Shown here: positions 33,268-42,586 of the stretch, in pieces | Layout: each line of letters starts with the position of its first letter | Numbering within the stretch: position 1 is the stretch's first letter | Assembly: GCF_016756495.1 (NCBI RefSeq) | Contig: NZ_AP023243.1 | Coordinates: 6,948,501 to 7,012,500, forward strand | Length of the DNA stretch: 64,000 bases | Direction of reading: 5' to 3' | DNA from: Mesorhizobium sp. 113-3-3 | GTDB taxonomy: Bacteria > Pseudomonadota > Alphaproteobacteria > Rhizobiales > Rhizobiaceae | Made by a program: the position numbers and the translations under genes | Notes under the pieces: generated by a model | What the model was told of the DNA's origin: nothing | Database searches by the model: none | What the model saw: only the letters and a program-made list of their open reading frames with translations

Positions 33268-34071
33268 ATGCACGAAAAAGAGCGCCACAGGATCATTCTG
33301 TCCGCCGTCCAGGAAAAGCCTGTGGTGACGGTGCAGGAGATGGTCGACCTGACGGAGTCGTCCGAGGCGACGATCCGGCGCGATATCGCGGCTCTCCATG
33401 TCCAGAAGCGCCTGCGCCGGGTGCGCGGCGGCGCCGAGGCAATCTCGCCGCCGCAGTTCATCGGCCTGGCCGGCCGGCCGTTTTCCGTCAACGAAACGAT
33501 CAACGCTTCGCAAAAGCGGGCGATCGCCCGCGAAGCGGTCGAGCTCTGTGGAGATGGCGAGCCGATCATCATCAATGGCGGCACCACCACCTTCCAGATG
33601 GTGCATTTCCTGACCGGTCGCCGCATGCCGATCTTCACCAATTCATTCCCCATCGCCGAGCATCTGCTCAAGCACTCCAAGAACACGGTGATGCTGTCGG
33701 GCGGCACCATCTATCGCGAGCAGAACATCATCCTGTCGCCCTTCGACAATGACGTGACTCGCAATTTCTACGCGCGCCGGATGTTCATGGGCGCGCAGGG
33801 ACTGGGACCGCTTGGCCTGATGGAAGGCGACCCGCTGTTGATCCAGGCGGAGCAGAAACTGATCGACCAGGCCGACGAGCTGGTGGTGCTGGTCGATTCC
33901 TCGAAATTCCGCAAACGCTCCAGCCTGATCCTGTGCGGCCTGTCGCGCATCGCCACCGTCATCACCGATGACGGCATCGAGGATCGCGAAGCCAAGATGT
34001 TGGAGACCGCGGGCGTGACGCTGATCGTCGCCCGCAAATCGGCGAAGGAAGAATCTTCGCTGCAGGCCTGA
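33268..34071 (+). CDS. rhaR: DeoR-family regulator of rhamnose catabolism RhaR
   Basis: A 267-residue DeoR-type regulator. The start is ATG 33268 with GGAGG four bases upstream; an ATG at 33247 is less well placed. The N-terminal helix-turn-helix reads VTVQEMVDLTESSEATIRRDI and is followed by the DeoR linker LHVQKRLRRVRGGA. The C-terminal sugar-phosphate-binding (DeoRC) domain has IINGGTTTFQM and LVVLVDSSKF. In R. leguminosarum this gene heads the rhaRSTPQUK cluster and represses it and rhaDI until a rhamnose intermediate is present. Confidence 0.9.
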   Translation: MHEKERHRIILSAVQEKPVVTVQEMVDLTESSEATIRRDIAALHVQKRLRRVRGGAEAISPPQFIGLAGRPFSVNETINASQKRAIAREAVELCGDGEPIIINGGTTTFQMVHFLTGRRMPIFTNSFPIAEHLLKHSKNTVMLSGGTIYREQNIILSPFDNDVTRNFYARRMFMGAQGLGPLGLMEGDPLLIQAEQKLIDQADELVVLVDSSKFRKRSSLILCGLSRIATVITDDGIEDREAKMLETAGVTLIVARKSAKEESSLQA

Positions 34072-34119
34072 GACGCCCGCAGCGGCGATGGAAATGCAAC
34101 GCTCAAGGGAGGATATACG

Positions 34120-35115
34120 ATGAGTTTTCTGAAGAAATTGATGGTGACGGCCGCGTTCTCGGCCGCCATGTTCGTGAATGCCGCCTATGCCGAGAACGTC
34201 AAGATCGCACTGGTGGTGAAGTCGCTCGGCAACGGCTTCTTCGACGCCGCCAACAAGGGCGCCGAAGAGGCGGCCAAGGAACTCGGCGATGTCGACATCA
34301 TCTACACCGGCCCGACCAAGGCGACCGCCGAAGCGCAGATCGAAGTGGTCAATTCGCTGATCGCGCAAAAGGTCAACGCCATCGCCATTTCGGCCAATGA
34401 CGCCGACGCACTGGTGCCGGTGCTGAAGAAGGCCATGGAGCGCGGCATCACCGTGATCTCCTGGGATTCCGGCGTCGCCAAGGAAGGCCGCCAGCTTCAT
34501 CTCAACCCGTCCGACACCGGCCTGATCGGCGAGACCATCATCAAGCTTGCCGCCGACTATCTGCCGGAAGGCGGCGATGTCGCCATCCTGTCGGCCTCCT
34601 CGACCGCGACCAACCAGAACGCCTGGATCGACGCGGCCAAGAAGGTGCTGCCGGAGAAGTTCCCCAAGATCAAGCTGGTCGCCACCGTCTATGGCGATGA
34701 CGATTCGGCCAAGAGCACCGACGAAGCCAAGGGCCTGCTGAAGTCCTACCCGAACCTCAAGGCGATCATCGCGCCGACCACCGTCGGCGTCGTTGCCGCG
34801 GCCCAGGTGGTCACCGACGAGAACCTGATCGGCAAGGTCAATGTCACGGGCCTTGCGCTGCCTTCCGAGTTCAAGAAGTTCATCGACAACGGTGCTTCAC
34901 AGGCCGTGGCTCTTTGGAACCCGATCGACCTCGGCTACTCCGCCGTCTACCTCGCCCACGACCTGGCGGTGAAGAAGGAAGAGGCCAAGCCCGGTGCGAC
35001 GCTGTCGATCGGCCGCGTCGGCAAGGTCACGCTCGACGACTCGAACTCGGCTGCGATGGCTCCGCCCTTCCAGTTCGACAAGACCAACATCGAGAAATTC
35101 TCCAAGATCTATTGA
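34120..35115 (+). CDS. rhaS: L-rhamnose ABC transporter binding protein RhaS
   Basis: A 331-residue periplasmic binding protein with a signal peptide (MSFLKKLMVTAAFSAAMFVN then AAYA). The mature part has the ribose-type fold: KIALVVKSLGNGFFDAANKGAEE (in two pieces), NAIAISANDADALVPVLKKA, VISWDSGVA and DLGYSAVYLAHDLA. Rhizobial RhaS binds L-rhamnose. A strong hairpin follows the stop and probably gives it a higher transcript level than the rest of the transporter. Confidence 0.92.
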   Translation: MSFLKKLMVTAAFSAAMFVNAAYAENVKIALVVKSLGNGFFDAANKGAEEAAKELGDVDIIYTGPTKATAEAQIEVVNSLIAQKVNAIAISANDADALVPVLKKAMERGITVISWDSGVAKEGRQLHLNPSDTGLIGETIIKLAADYLPEGGDVAILSASSTATNQNAWIDAAKKVLPEKFPKIKLVATVYGDDDSAKSTDEAKGLLKSYPNLKAIIAPTTVGVVAAAQVVTDENLIGKVNVTGLALPSEFKKFIDNGASQAVALWNPIDLGYSAVYLAHDLAVKKEEAKPGATLSIGRVGKVTLDDSNSAAMAPPFQFDKTNIEKFSKIY

Positions 35116-35134
35116 TCTGAGACCCGCTCAAGCT

Positions 35135-35164
35135 GTCGCGGCGGGGCTCACGTCCCGCCGCGAC
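35135..35164 (+). promoter_or_regulatory. Intercistronic hairpin rhaS-rhaT
   Basis: GTCGCGGCGGG, 8-base loop, CCCGCCGCGAC: an 11-bp perfect stem between the rhaS stop and the rhaT start, followed by TTTAAA. It is typical of partial terminators or stabilising hairpins behind binding-protein genes. Confidence 0.6.
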
Positions 35165-35199
35165 TTTAAACGGACCTTGTTTCAGGGCTTGATACTGAT

Positions 35200-36741
35200 A
35201 TGGACACGACAGCCCAGCACGGCACGGTGAAGGAGAGGCCAGCGGCCTCCACGCCACGCCTGACGCTGTCCGGCATCTCGAAAAGCTTTCCCGGTGTGCG
35301 CGCGCTGCACAATGTCAGCCTGTCGCTCTATCCCGGCCAAGTGACGGCACTGATCGGCGAGAACGGTGCCGGCAAGTCGACGCTGGTCAAGATCATGACC
35401 GGTATCTACCAACCGGATTCCGGCACGATCAGCATCGACGGCCAGGCGGTCACGCTGCCCAGCGCGCATGCCGCCTTCGGCCACGGCGTCACCGCCATCC
35501 ACCAGGAAACCGTGCTGTTCGACGATCTCAGCGTCGCCGAAAACATCTTTCTCGGCCACGCGCCGCGCACGCGTTTCGGCACCATCGACTGGCGCACGAT
35601 GCGCAAGAATGCACGCGAAGTGCTCGACACCATGCATGCCGGCCACATCGACGCCGATGCGCGACTGAAGGATCTCGGCATCGCCAACAAGCATCTGGTC
35701 GCCGTGGCCCGCGCCATGTCGATCGACGCCCAGATCGTCATCATGGACGAACCGACCGCCGCGCTGTCGATGAAAGAGATCGAGGAGCTGTTTTTGCTCA
35801 TCGAATTCCTCAAGGAGGAAGGCAAAGCGATCCTGTTTATCAGCCACAAGTTCGACGAGATCTACCGCATCGCCGACCGCTACACCGTGTTCCGCGACGG
35901 CGAGATGGTCGGCGAAGGCCTGATCAAGGATGCCGGCCAGAGCCAGATCGTGCGCATGATGGTCGGCCGTTCGGTCGACCACATCTTCCCGCAGCGCAAG
36001 GCCGAGATCGGCGCGCCGGTGCTCTCCGTTGCCGGCCTGTCGCATCCGACCGAATTCAGGGATATCGGCTTCGAACTGCACAAGGGCGAAATCCTCGGCT
36101 TCTACGGCCTCGTCGGCGCCGGCCGCAGCGAGGTGATGCAGGCGATATCAGGCATTACCCGCACATCGGGCGGGACGATCACGCTGGACGGCAAGGCGAT
36201 CGCGCCGAAGTCGGCGGCGGACTCAATCGAGGCCGGCATCGTCTACGTGCCCGAGGAACGCGGCAAGCAAGGCGTGGTGATCGGCCTGCCGATCTTCCAG
36301 AACGTCTCGCTGCCGTCGCTCAACCGCACCTCCAAGTCCGGTCTGCTGCGGCTGGCGGAAGAGTTTTCGCTCGCCCGATCCTACACCGAACGGCTCGACC
36401 TCAGGGCCTCTTCGCTCAGCCAGGATGTCGGCACGCTGTCGGGCGGCAACCAGCAGAAGATCGTCATCGCCAAATGGCTGGCGACCGCGCCCAAGGTGAT
36501 CATCCTGGACGAGCCGACCAAGGGCATCGACATTGGTTCCAAGGCCGCTGTGCACGGCTTCATGGCCGAACTGGTGGCGCAGGGCCTGTCGGTGATCATG
36601 GTGTCGTCGGAACTGCCGGAGATTCTCGGCATGTCCGACCGTGTCGTAGTCATGCGCGAAGGCCTGGTCGCTGCGGTCTACGACAATAAGGGGCTGGACG
36701 CCGAGACGCTGGTCCGGACGGCAGCGGGGATCGCGGCATGA
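35200..36741 (+). CDS. rhaT: L-rhamnose ABC transporter ATP-binding protein RhaT
   Basis: A 513-residue tandem ATPase. Domain 1 has Walker A GENGAGKST and MDEPTAALS. Domain 2 has GLVGAGRSEV, LSGGNQQK and LDEPTKGIDIG. This is the RbsA-like layout of monosaccharide importers. It ends in an ATGA overlap with rhaP. The name follows the rhizobial nomenclature and must not be confused with the enteric RhaT rhamnose/proton symporter, an unrelated protein. Confidence 0.92.
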   Translation: MDTTAQHGTVKERPAASTPRLTLSGISKSFPGVRALHNVSLSLYPGQVTALIGENGAGKSTLVKIMTGIYQPDSGTISIDGQAVTLPSAHAAFGHGVTAIHQETVLFDDLSVAENIFLGHAPRTRFGTIDWRTMRKNAREVLDTMHAGHIDADARLKDLGIANKHLVAVARAMSIDAQIVIMDEPTAALSMKEIEELFLLIEFLKEEGKAILFISHKFDEIYRIADRYTVFRDGEMVGEGLIKDAGQSQIVRMMVGRSVDHIFPQRKAEIGAPVLSVAGLSHPTEFRDIGFELHKGEILGFYGLVGAGRSEVMQAISGITRTSGGTITLDGKAIAPKSAADSIEAGIVYVPEERGKQGVVIGLPIFQNVSLPSLNRTSKSGLLRLAEEFSLARSYTERLDLRASSLSQDVGTLSGGNQQKIVIAKWLATAPKVIILDEPTKGIDIGSKAAVHGFMAELVAQGLSVIMVSSELPEILGMSDRVVVMREGLVAAVYDNKGLDAETLVRTAAGIAA

Positions 36742-37715
36742 GGGCTTTCCTGAAATACCGCGAGATCTGGCTGGCCGCGGCGATCGTCGTTTTGATCGGC
36801 CTGATCTCGACGCGTTTTCCCGCCTTCGCCGATCCCGGCAATCTGCGCCAGGTGTTCAACGACACCTCGATCCTGATGATCCTGGCGCTCGGCCAGATGG
36901 TGGTGATCCTGACGCGATCGATCGACCTGTCGATGGCCTCGAACCTGTGCTTCACCGGCATGGTGGTGGCGATGCTGAACGCAGCACACCCGGCGATCCC
37001 GATTCCGCTGCTGATCGTCATCGCACTCGCCGTCGGGCTGGTGCTCGGTGCCATCAATGGCCTGCTCGTGTGGCGGCTGAACATCCCTTCGATCGTCGTC
37101 ACATTGGGTACGCTCACCATCTATCGCGGCGCCACCTTCGTCCTGTCCGGCGGCGCCTGGGTGAATGCCGACAAGATGAGCCCTGAGTTCATCGGCTTCC
37201 AGCGCGCCGCCTTCCTCGGCATTCCGGTGCTGTCGTGGATCGCCATTCTGGTCATCGCGCTGTTCTTCGTGCTGATGACGCGGACGGCACTCGGCCGCTC
37301 TATCTATGCCATCGGTGTCAACCCGACAGCATCGGTCTATACCGGCATCGATGTCGGCCGCACGAAATTCATCGTCTTCTGCATCTCCGGCATGATCGGC
37401 GGCCTTGCCGGCTACCTCTGGATCTCGCGCTATGTGATCGCCTCGGTCGAGGTCGCCAGTGGCTATGAGCTCAACATCATCGCCGCCTGCGTCATCGGCG
37501 GCATCTCGATCGCAGGCGGTATCGGCTCGGTCGGCGGCGCGGTGCTCGGCGCGCTGTTTCTCGGCATCATCTCCAACGCGTTGCCGGTCATCAACATCTC
37601 ACCGTTCTGGCAGATGGCGATTTCGGGCAGCGCCATCATCCTGGCCGTCGTGCTCAACGCGCGCGGCGAACGCCAGCAGGGGCGCATCATCCTGAGAAAG
37701 ATGGAGGCGGCATGA
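36738..37715 (+). CDS. rhaP: L-rhamnose ABC transporter permease RhaP
   Basis: A 325-residue RbsC-family permease with about ten membrane segments. It carries LTRSIDLSMASNLCF, NGLLVWRLNIPSIVVTLGTL and an ACVIGGISIAGGIGSV loop for contact with the ATPase. It overlaps rhaT and rhaQ by four bases each (ATGA), so the three are translationally coupled. RhaP and RhaQ form the heterodimeric channel. Confidence 0.92.
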   Translation: MRAFLKYREIWLAAAIVVLIGLISTRFPAFADPGNLRQVFNDTSILMILALGQMVVILTRSIDLSMASNLCFTGMVVAMLNAAHPAIPIPLLIVIALAVGLVLGAINGLLVWRLNIPSIVVTLGTLTIYRGATFVLSGGAWVNADKMSPEFIGFQRAAFLGIPVLSWIAILVIALFFVLMTRTALGRSIYAIGVNPTASVYTGIDVGRTKFIVFCISGMIGGLAGYLWISRYVIASVEVASGYELNIIAACVIGGISIAGGIGSVGGAVLGALFLGIISNALPVINISPFWQMAISGSAIILAVVLNARGERQQGRIILRKMEAA

Positions 37716-38707
37716 GCGACATCCCTGCCCCGCGCCACATCCCCGATCGGCTCGACAAGCCGTTCCGCTCGGCGATCTTTTCCTGGGAGGCGCTGCTGGT
37801 CGTGGTGGCTGTCGCCATCTTCGCCATCAACAGCTTCGCCTCGCCTTATTTCCTCGACCCTTATTCGCTGTCGGACCTGACCTTCAATTTCACCGAGAAG
37901 GGTCTGATCGCCTTTGCCATGGCGTTGCTGATCATTTCGGGCGAGATCGACCTGTCGGTTGCGGCTATCATCGCTCTCGCCTCGACCATGATGGGCATGG
38001 CCGTGCAGGCAGGCGCCGGCACACCGGTGCTGGTGGCGATCGGCATCTTCGTCGGGCTTGGCTGCGGCGCCTTCAACGGGCTCTTGGTGACCAGGCTTGG
38101 GCTGCCGTCGATCGTCGTCACCATCGGCACGATGAGCCTGTTTCGCGGCATCGCCTTCATCATCCTCGGCGACCAGGCCTATAAGGGTTATCCCTCGAGC
38201 TTCGCCTTCTTCGGCCAGGGCTATGTCTGGTGGGTGGTGTCGTTCGAGCTCGTGCTCTTCCTCATCGCGGCCGTTGTCTACTGGTTCCTGCTGCACCGCA
38301 CGAGTTTCGGCCGCCGTGTCTTCGCCATCGGCAACAATCCGGTCGCGGCACAGTTTTCCGGCGTGCGCGTCGGGCGTATCAAATTCATCCTGTTCTGCCT
38401 GACCGGGCTGATGTCGGGCATCGCCTCGGTGCTGATCACTTCGCGGCTCGGCTCGACAAGGCCGTCGATCGCGCAGGGTTATGAGCTGGAAGTCATCACC
38501 ATGGTGGTGCTCGGCGGCGTCAGCATCCTCGGCGGCGCCGGCAGCATTCTCGGCGTCGTGCTCGCCGCCTTCATCATGGGGCTGGTGACGTTCGGGCTCG
38601 GCCTGCTCAACGTGCCCGGCATTGTCATGTCGATCTTCATCGGCCTGCTGCTGATCATCGTCATCGCCCTGCCGATCGTCTGGCGGCGGCTGCGCGGGGG
38701 GCACTGA
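37712..38707 (+). CDS. rhaQ: L-rhamnose ABC transporter permease RhaQ
   Basis: A 331-residue permease of the same family as RhaP, with [36 protein letters not shown] and [16 protein letters not shown]. It overlaps the genes on both sides (4 bases with rhaP, 1 base with rhaU). Having two different permease genes distinguishes this locus from the single-permease sugar transporter at 13-16 kb. Confidence 0.92.
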   Translation: MSDIPAPRHIPDRLDKPFRSAIFSWEALLVVVAVAIFAINSFASPYFLDPYSLSDLTFNFTEKGLIAFAMALLIISGEIDLSVAAIIALASTMMGMAVQAGAGTPVLVAIGIFVGLGCGAFNGLLVTRLGLPSIVVTIGTMSLFRGIAFIILGDQAYKGYPSSFAFFGQGYVWWVVSFELVLFLIAAVVYWFLLHRTSFGRRVFAIGNNPVAAQFSGVRVGRIKFILFCLTGLMSGIASVLITSRLGSTRPSIAQGYELEVITMVVLGGVSILGGAGSILGVVLAAFIMGLVTFGLGLLNVPGIVMSIFIGLLLIIVIALPIVWRRLRGGH

Positions 38708-39024
38708 TGCCGGAAAAGTACGCGTTCAAGATGAAGCTCAAGCCCGGCATGAAGGCCGAGTACAGGAAACGTCACGACGAGATCTGGCCGTCGCTGGTTA
38801 CGCTCTTGAAACAGGCCGGCGTGTCCGATTACTCGATCCATCTCGATGAAGAGACCGACATCCTGTTCGGCGTGCTGTGGCGGCGCGACGATCACGGCAT
38901 GGGTGAATTGCCCGGACATCCGGTGATGCAGCGCTGGTGGGCACACATGGCCGACATCATGGAGACGAAGCCGGACAACGAGCCGGTGGCCGTGCCCTTG
39001 GAAACTGTGTTCCACATGGCATGA
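38707..39024 (+). CDS. rhaU: L-rhamnose mutarotase RhaU
   Basis: A 105-residue protein of the RhaM/RhaU mutarotase family: [24 protein letters not shown] at the N-terminus with the catalytic His, then [15 protein letters not shown] and [14 protein letters not shown]. It interconverts the alpha and beta anomers of L-rhamnose so that isomerase or kinase can act. It shares one base with the rhaQ stop (TGATG) and overlaps rhaK by ATGA. Confidence 0.93.
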   Translation: MPEKYAFKMKLKPGMKAEYRKRHDEIWPSLVTLLKQAGVSDYSIHLDEETDILFGVLWRRDDHGMGELPGHPVMQRWWAHMADIMETKPDNEPVAVPLETVFHMA

Positions 39025-40397
39025 GTGCTCTGCGCCACATCGCCGTCATCGACATCGGCAAGACCAACGCCAAGGTGGCGCTGGTCGACCTCGCGACCTT
39101 GAGCGAGGTGGCGCTGCGCAGGATGGCCAATGCGCCGCTGCGGCAGGCGCCCTACCCGCATCACGATGTCGAGGCGCTGTGGACATTCATCCTCGACAGC
39201 CTGGCCGGCCTCAACCGCGAACAGCGCATCGACGCCATTTCGATCACCACCCATGGCGCAACCGGCGCGCTGGTCGATGCCGCGGGCGACCTTGTGCTGC
39301 CTGTGCTCGACTATGAGTTCGATGGTCCCGACAGGCTGGCGGCGGAGTATGAGACGGTTCGCCCGCCCTTTTCCGAGACCGGCACGCCGCGCCTGCCGCT
39401 CGGTCTCAATCTCGGCGCACAGTTCTTCTGGCAGCAGAAAACCTTCCCGACGGAATTCGCCAAGGCCGCCACGCTGCTGATGTACCCGCAATACTGGGCG
39501 CTGCGCCTGACCGGCATCGCGGCCAACGAGGTAACCTCGCTTGGTTGCCACACCGATCTGTGGAACCCGTGGACCGCTGACTTTTCGTCACTGGTCGATC
39601 GGATGGGTTGGCGCCGCCTGATGGCACCGGTGCGGCCGGCCGGGGATAGCCTCGGCCCTATTCTGCCGGCGCTTGCCGCGCGAACCGGGCTCGATGCGCA
39701 AACCCCTGTGTTCTGCGGCCTGCACGATTCCAACGCTTCGCTGCTGCCGCATCTCCTGTCCGACGCGCCACCTTTCTCGGTCGTCTCGACCGGGACCTGG
39801 GTGGTGTCGATGGCGGTGGGCGGCAGGACGGTCGACCTCGATCCGGCGCGTGATACGTTGGTCAACGTCAACGCGCTCGGCGCCTCCGTCCCTTCGGCTC
39901 GTTTCATGGGTGGTCGCGAATTCTCGCTGCTGACCGAAGGGCAGCCGGAGAACTGGACCGAAGACGATATTGGCGCCGTGCTGGCGCAAAAGACGCTGCT
40001 GCTGCCTTCGACCCAGCAAGGATCAGGTCCATTCCCACACCAGGCCGCGACCTGGCTTGATGCCGACGGCATCAACAATGGCCGGCGCTTCGCCGCCATC
40101 TCGTTCTATCTGGCGCTGATGACGGCGACCTGCCTCGAGCTGATCGGCGCCGATGGCCCGACCACGGTCGAAGGACCTTTTGCCCGCAACCGGCTCTTCG
40201 TCGGCATGCTGGCGGCAGGCACAGGCCGCACCGTCATCGCCTCCGAGGCCGCCACCGGAACCAGCATCGGCGCGGCACTGCTGGCGTCCGATCAGGTCGC
40301 GACGCATGGCAAGGGGGAAAGAATAGAACCGCCGACCGACCCGGCCTGGGCCGGCTATGCCAGCGCCTGGCGCGCGGCGGTCGAAGCACGGGGCTGA
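39021..40397 (+). CDS. rhaK: Sugar kinase RhaK (FGGY family)
   Basis: A 458-residue FGGY carbohydrate kinase starting at the ATG that overlaps the rhaU stop. The phosphate loop is [18 protein letters not shown], followed by [29 protein letters not shown] and [13 protein letters not shown]. RhaK phosphorylates rhamnulose, and in R. leguminosarum it is also needed for activity of the RhaSTPQ transporter. This is the last gene of the cluster; the next gene is convergent and begins right after the stop. Confidence 0.9.
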   Translation: MSALRHIAVIDIGKTNAKVALVDLATLSEVALRRMANAPLRQAPYPHHDVEALWTFILDSLAGLNREQRIDAISITTHGATGALVDAAGDLVLPVLDYEFDGPDRLAAEYETVRPPFSETGTPRLPLGLNLGAQFFWQQKTFPTEFAKAATLLMYPQYWALRLTGIAANEVTSLGCHTDLWNPWTADFSSLVDRMGWRRLMAPVRPAGDSLGPILPALAARTGLDAQTPVFCGLHDSNASLLPHLLSDAPPFSVVSTGTWVVSMAVGGRTVDLDPARDTLVNVNALGASVPSARFMGGREFSLLTEGQPENWTEDDIGAVLAQKTLLLPSTQQGSGPFPHQAATWLDADGINNGRRFAAISFYLALMTATCLELIGADGPTTVEGPFARNRLFVGMLAAGTGRTVIASEAATGTSIGAALLASDQVATHGKGERIEPPTDPAWAGYASAWRAAVEARG

Positions 40398-42224
40398 TCA
40401 GAGGATCCGCTTGCCGAAGGCCGACATGACGAAGTTCACGGTGTCGGCGCCAATCCTGGGCTCCAGATCAGCGGTCAGGCCCGAGACATCCATCGACAGC
40501 AGGCCGCCGGAGAGTGCGATCGCCTCCATCGCCTGATGCGTCTCGCGCACGGTCAGCCCGCCGGAGCCGGCCGCCCAGCCGGCGAATTCGGTGGCCGTCA
40601 GGGAATAGCTGACATGAAAGCCTTGTGTGCCCGATGTGGCGATGCGAATCGCCTCATGCATCAGGTCGCGCATGCCCATGGCGTCGATATCGGTCATGGT
40701 GAAGGCCGATACGCGCGAATCCTTCAGCACCCGCGCTTCGGCCGGATCGGCATGTCGCAGGCCGACGATGACGACATTTTCCGGCGACAGCTGCGGCTGC
40801 AGCGCGCCGGCCTTGTGGTCGAGACCGAGCGCACGCGCCAGAACCGAACCCTCCGGCAGGTCGATGCCCTCCTCGTCCTCGGGCATCAGCGCGGCGATGG
40901 AATCGATCCAGATCAGGCCGAAGGAGTGCGTCGCGCGCGCGGTCGCCGTCAGCGCCTTGTGGGCGATGCGGCGATCGGCGCCAGCGGCGAGTCGGATCAA
41001 CCCTGAAGGCGGCCGCTCGACATCGGCGAGTTCCACGACGTCGAAATTCATCGCCTCCAGCCGCGCGCCGGTTCCCTCGCGGGCGAGGATGCCGGCGGCT
41101 TCCTGCTCGGCCGAGATCGACACCATCTTGCGGCCGGAAAAGTCGGCGACGTCGTGCATCGGCGCCTTCTCGACATATTCCGACGTCATCGCCAGGAGCA
41201 TGGCGCCGTAGCTCATGCGGAAGGCGACGCGGTCGCCGACGGCGGGCCGCGGGTCGGCATCCTGCACGTCGAGCAGCAGATGATCGCTGGAGGCGCCGAG
41301 CACGCGAATCCCCTTGGCGATCGGCGTCAGCCCCTCGACCAGCACATCCTCGCGGCCGATATTGGCGATGGCGCGCAGCCTGTCGCCCTCGTCGGGAAAA
41401 ACCGGCTGGTTGCCGAAGGCGTCGTAGCCGGACTCGCCGATCGGCCGTGACGGCTTCAGCTTGACCTCGATGATGTCGCTGGTCAGGCGGCAGGCATCGG
41501 GTTCGAGTTCGGCCCATGGCACATCGCGGAAGGTCTCGACGCCGCCCTGCAGGATCGCCTCGCCGACCCTGAGATTGTTGATGCCGGCCGGCAGCTTGCC
41601 TTCGAGCAGCAGCGTGAGCGATGACGAGGCACCGCCCGAGATCCAATCGAGGCTTTTGCCCGACAGACGCTCGGTCTTGTAGGCATGGGCGACGAGCTGG
41701 CCGAGATTCTCCGGCGTCGGCATGATGGCGCCGAAACAGCCGAGATTGGTGCCTATGCCGGCGATTCGCACGCCCTTGAACTCAAGGATTCGCTCGACGG
41801 TGGGGATCAGGTCGCTCGGCCAGATGCCTTCGCGGAGATCGCCGAGATCGATCATCAGCATGATGTCGTGGACGCGGCCCATGCGCTCGGCGATGCGCGA
41901 GATCTCGCGGATTGTGGCGAGTTCCGACTGCAGGCTGATGTCGACGGTGCGCACAACCTCCTCGACGCGCGCCATGGGCGGGCTGCGCAGCAGCATGATC
42001 GGCGCATTGATGCCGCTGTCGCGCAGCCGGCGGATGTTTTCGAAACGCGATTCGGCGATGCCGGCGACGCCGCCACGCAGCATGGCGCGCGCCACTTGCG
42101 GCATGCCGCACATGCCCTTGGTGACGCCGAACACCTTGATGCCAGACGATGCGCAGCGGTCGACGATGGTTCGGGCGTTGCGCTCGATGCGGCCAAGGTC
42201 GATGGCGACTTGCGGTCCCGACAT
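40398..42224 (-). CDS. Orr-type PLP amino-acid racemase fused to a metal-site-less ureohydrolase domain
   Basis: A 608-residue fusion from ATG 42224 (a TTG at 42284 is possible). Residues 1 to about 365 are a fold-III PLP racemase of the ornithine/alanine racemase (Orr, YhfX-like) type: Lys36 in FGVTKGMCG, IDLGDLREGIWP, GIGTNLGCFG and ISGGASSSLTLLLEG. Residues about 370-608 have the arginase/agmatinase order: IWIDSIAALMP (438-448), PENVVIVGLR (481), FTMTDID, GFHVSYSLTATEF (535-547), GGLTVRETHQAMEAIA and the ending FGKRIL. The metal ligands are missing: DAHAD is DSIAA, SxDxDxxDP is S539-Y-S-L-T-A-T-E-F, and GGDHS is AGADRR. The second domain is therefore probably not catalytic. Substrate unknown; ornithine or arginine is a guess. 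Confidence 0.8.
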   Translation of the reverse strand: MSGPQVAIDLGRIERNARTIVDRCASSGIKVFGVTKGMCGMPQVARAMLRGGVAGIAESRFENIRRLRDSGINAPIMLLRSPPMARVEEVVRTVDISLQSELATIREISRIAERMGRVHDIMLMIDLGDLREGIWPSDLIPTVERILEFKGVRIAGIGTNLGCFGAIMPTPENLGQLVAHAYKTERLSGKSLDWISGGASSSLTLLLEGKLPAGINNLRVGEAILQGGVETFRDVPWAELEPDACRLTSDIIEVKLKPSRPIGESGYDAFGNQPVFPDEGDRLRAIANIGREDVLVEGLTPIAKGIRVLGASSDHLLLDVQDADPRPAVGDRVAFRMSYGAMLLAMTSEYVEKAPMHDVADFSGRKMVSISAEQEAAGILAREGTGARLEAMNFDVVELADVERPPSGLIRLAAGADRRIAHKALTATARATHSFGLIWIDSIAALMPEDEEGIDLPEGSVLARALGLDHKAGALQPQLSPENVVIVGLRHADPAEARVLKDSRVSAFTMTDIDAMGMRDLMHEAIRIATSGTQGFHVSYSLTATEFAGWAAGSGGLTVRETHQAMEAIALSGGLLSMDVSGLTADLEPRIGADTVNFVMSAFGKRIL

Positions 42225-42316
42225 TTTTTCACTCAGCGTTTGTAGAATCTGTCTGCCAGATGCATCTTCCAGATCGTCGCCCAATGCTTGTCAAACGTAG
42301 CGCAGTGACGGTCTCA

Positions 42317-42580
42317 ATGTTGGAAACCAGAGCAATTGTATGTGGCCATGTCTTTCGATCGGAGAGACCAGTGACACTGGTCATTCATCATTCCGATGGT
42401 GAGTGGCAACTGACGTGCGGTGAACATGATCACCCCGCAGACTGCGGGGATTTCGAAGTCGTCGGTCTCCGCCATCTGACCGCCAGGCAGGATAACTTGG
42501 CACAGATTGGGCAGCTTGAGCGGGGGTGGCTTGCCGAATGGATGCAGGGCGAATGGACTCGGTGCCAACACGACGACTAG
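42317..42580 (+). CDS. Small conserved hypothetical protein
   Basis: An 87-residue soluble protein starting at ATG 42317, with ETRAIVCGHVFRSERPVTLV, then HHSDGEWQLTCGEHDHPADC, FEVVGLRHLTARQDNLAQIG and LERGWLAEWMQGEW. The C-H-V...R.V...DG.W...CG..H pattern with a closing GW.AE is found in a widespread uncharacterised family. Cys and His are suitably placed for metal binding. It diverges from the racemase fusion gene (start 42224) and converges on the D-amino-acid dehydrogenase gene, six bases from its end. Confidence 0.65.
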   Translation: MLETRAIVCGHVFRSERPVTLVIHHSDGEWQLTCGEHDHPADCGDFEVVGLRHLTARQDNLAQIGQLERGWLAEWMQGEWTRCQHDD

Positions 42581-42586
42581 TGCTCC

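Noticed and set aside
35200..36741. Enteric-type RhaT rhamnose symporter
   Set aside because: The product is a tandem ATPase; the shared name is only rhizobial nomenclature.
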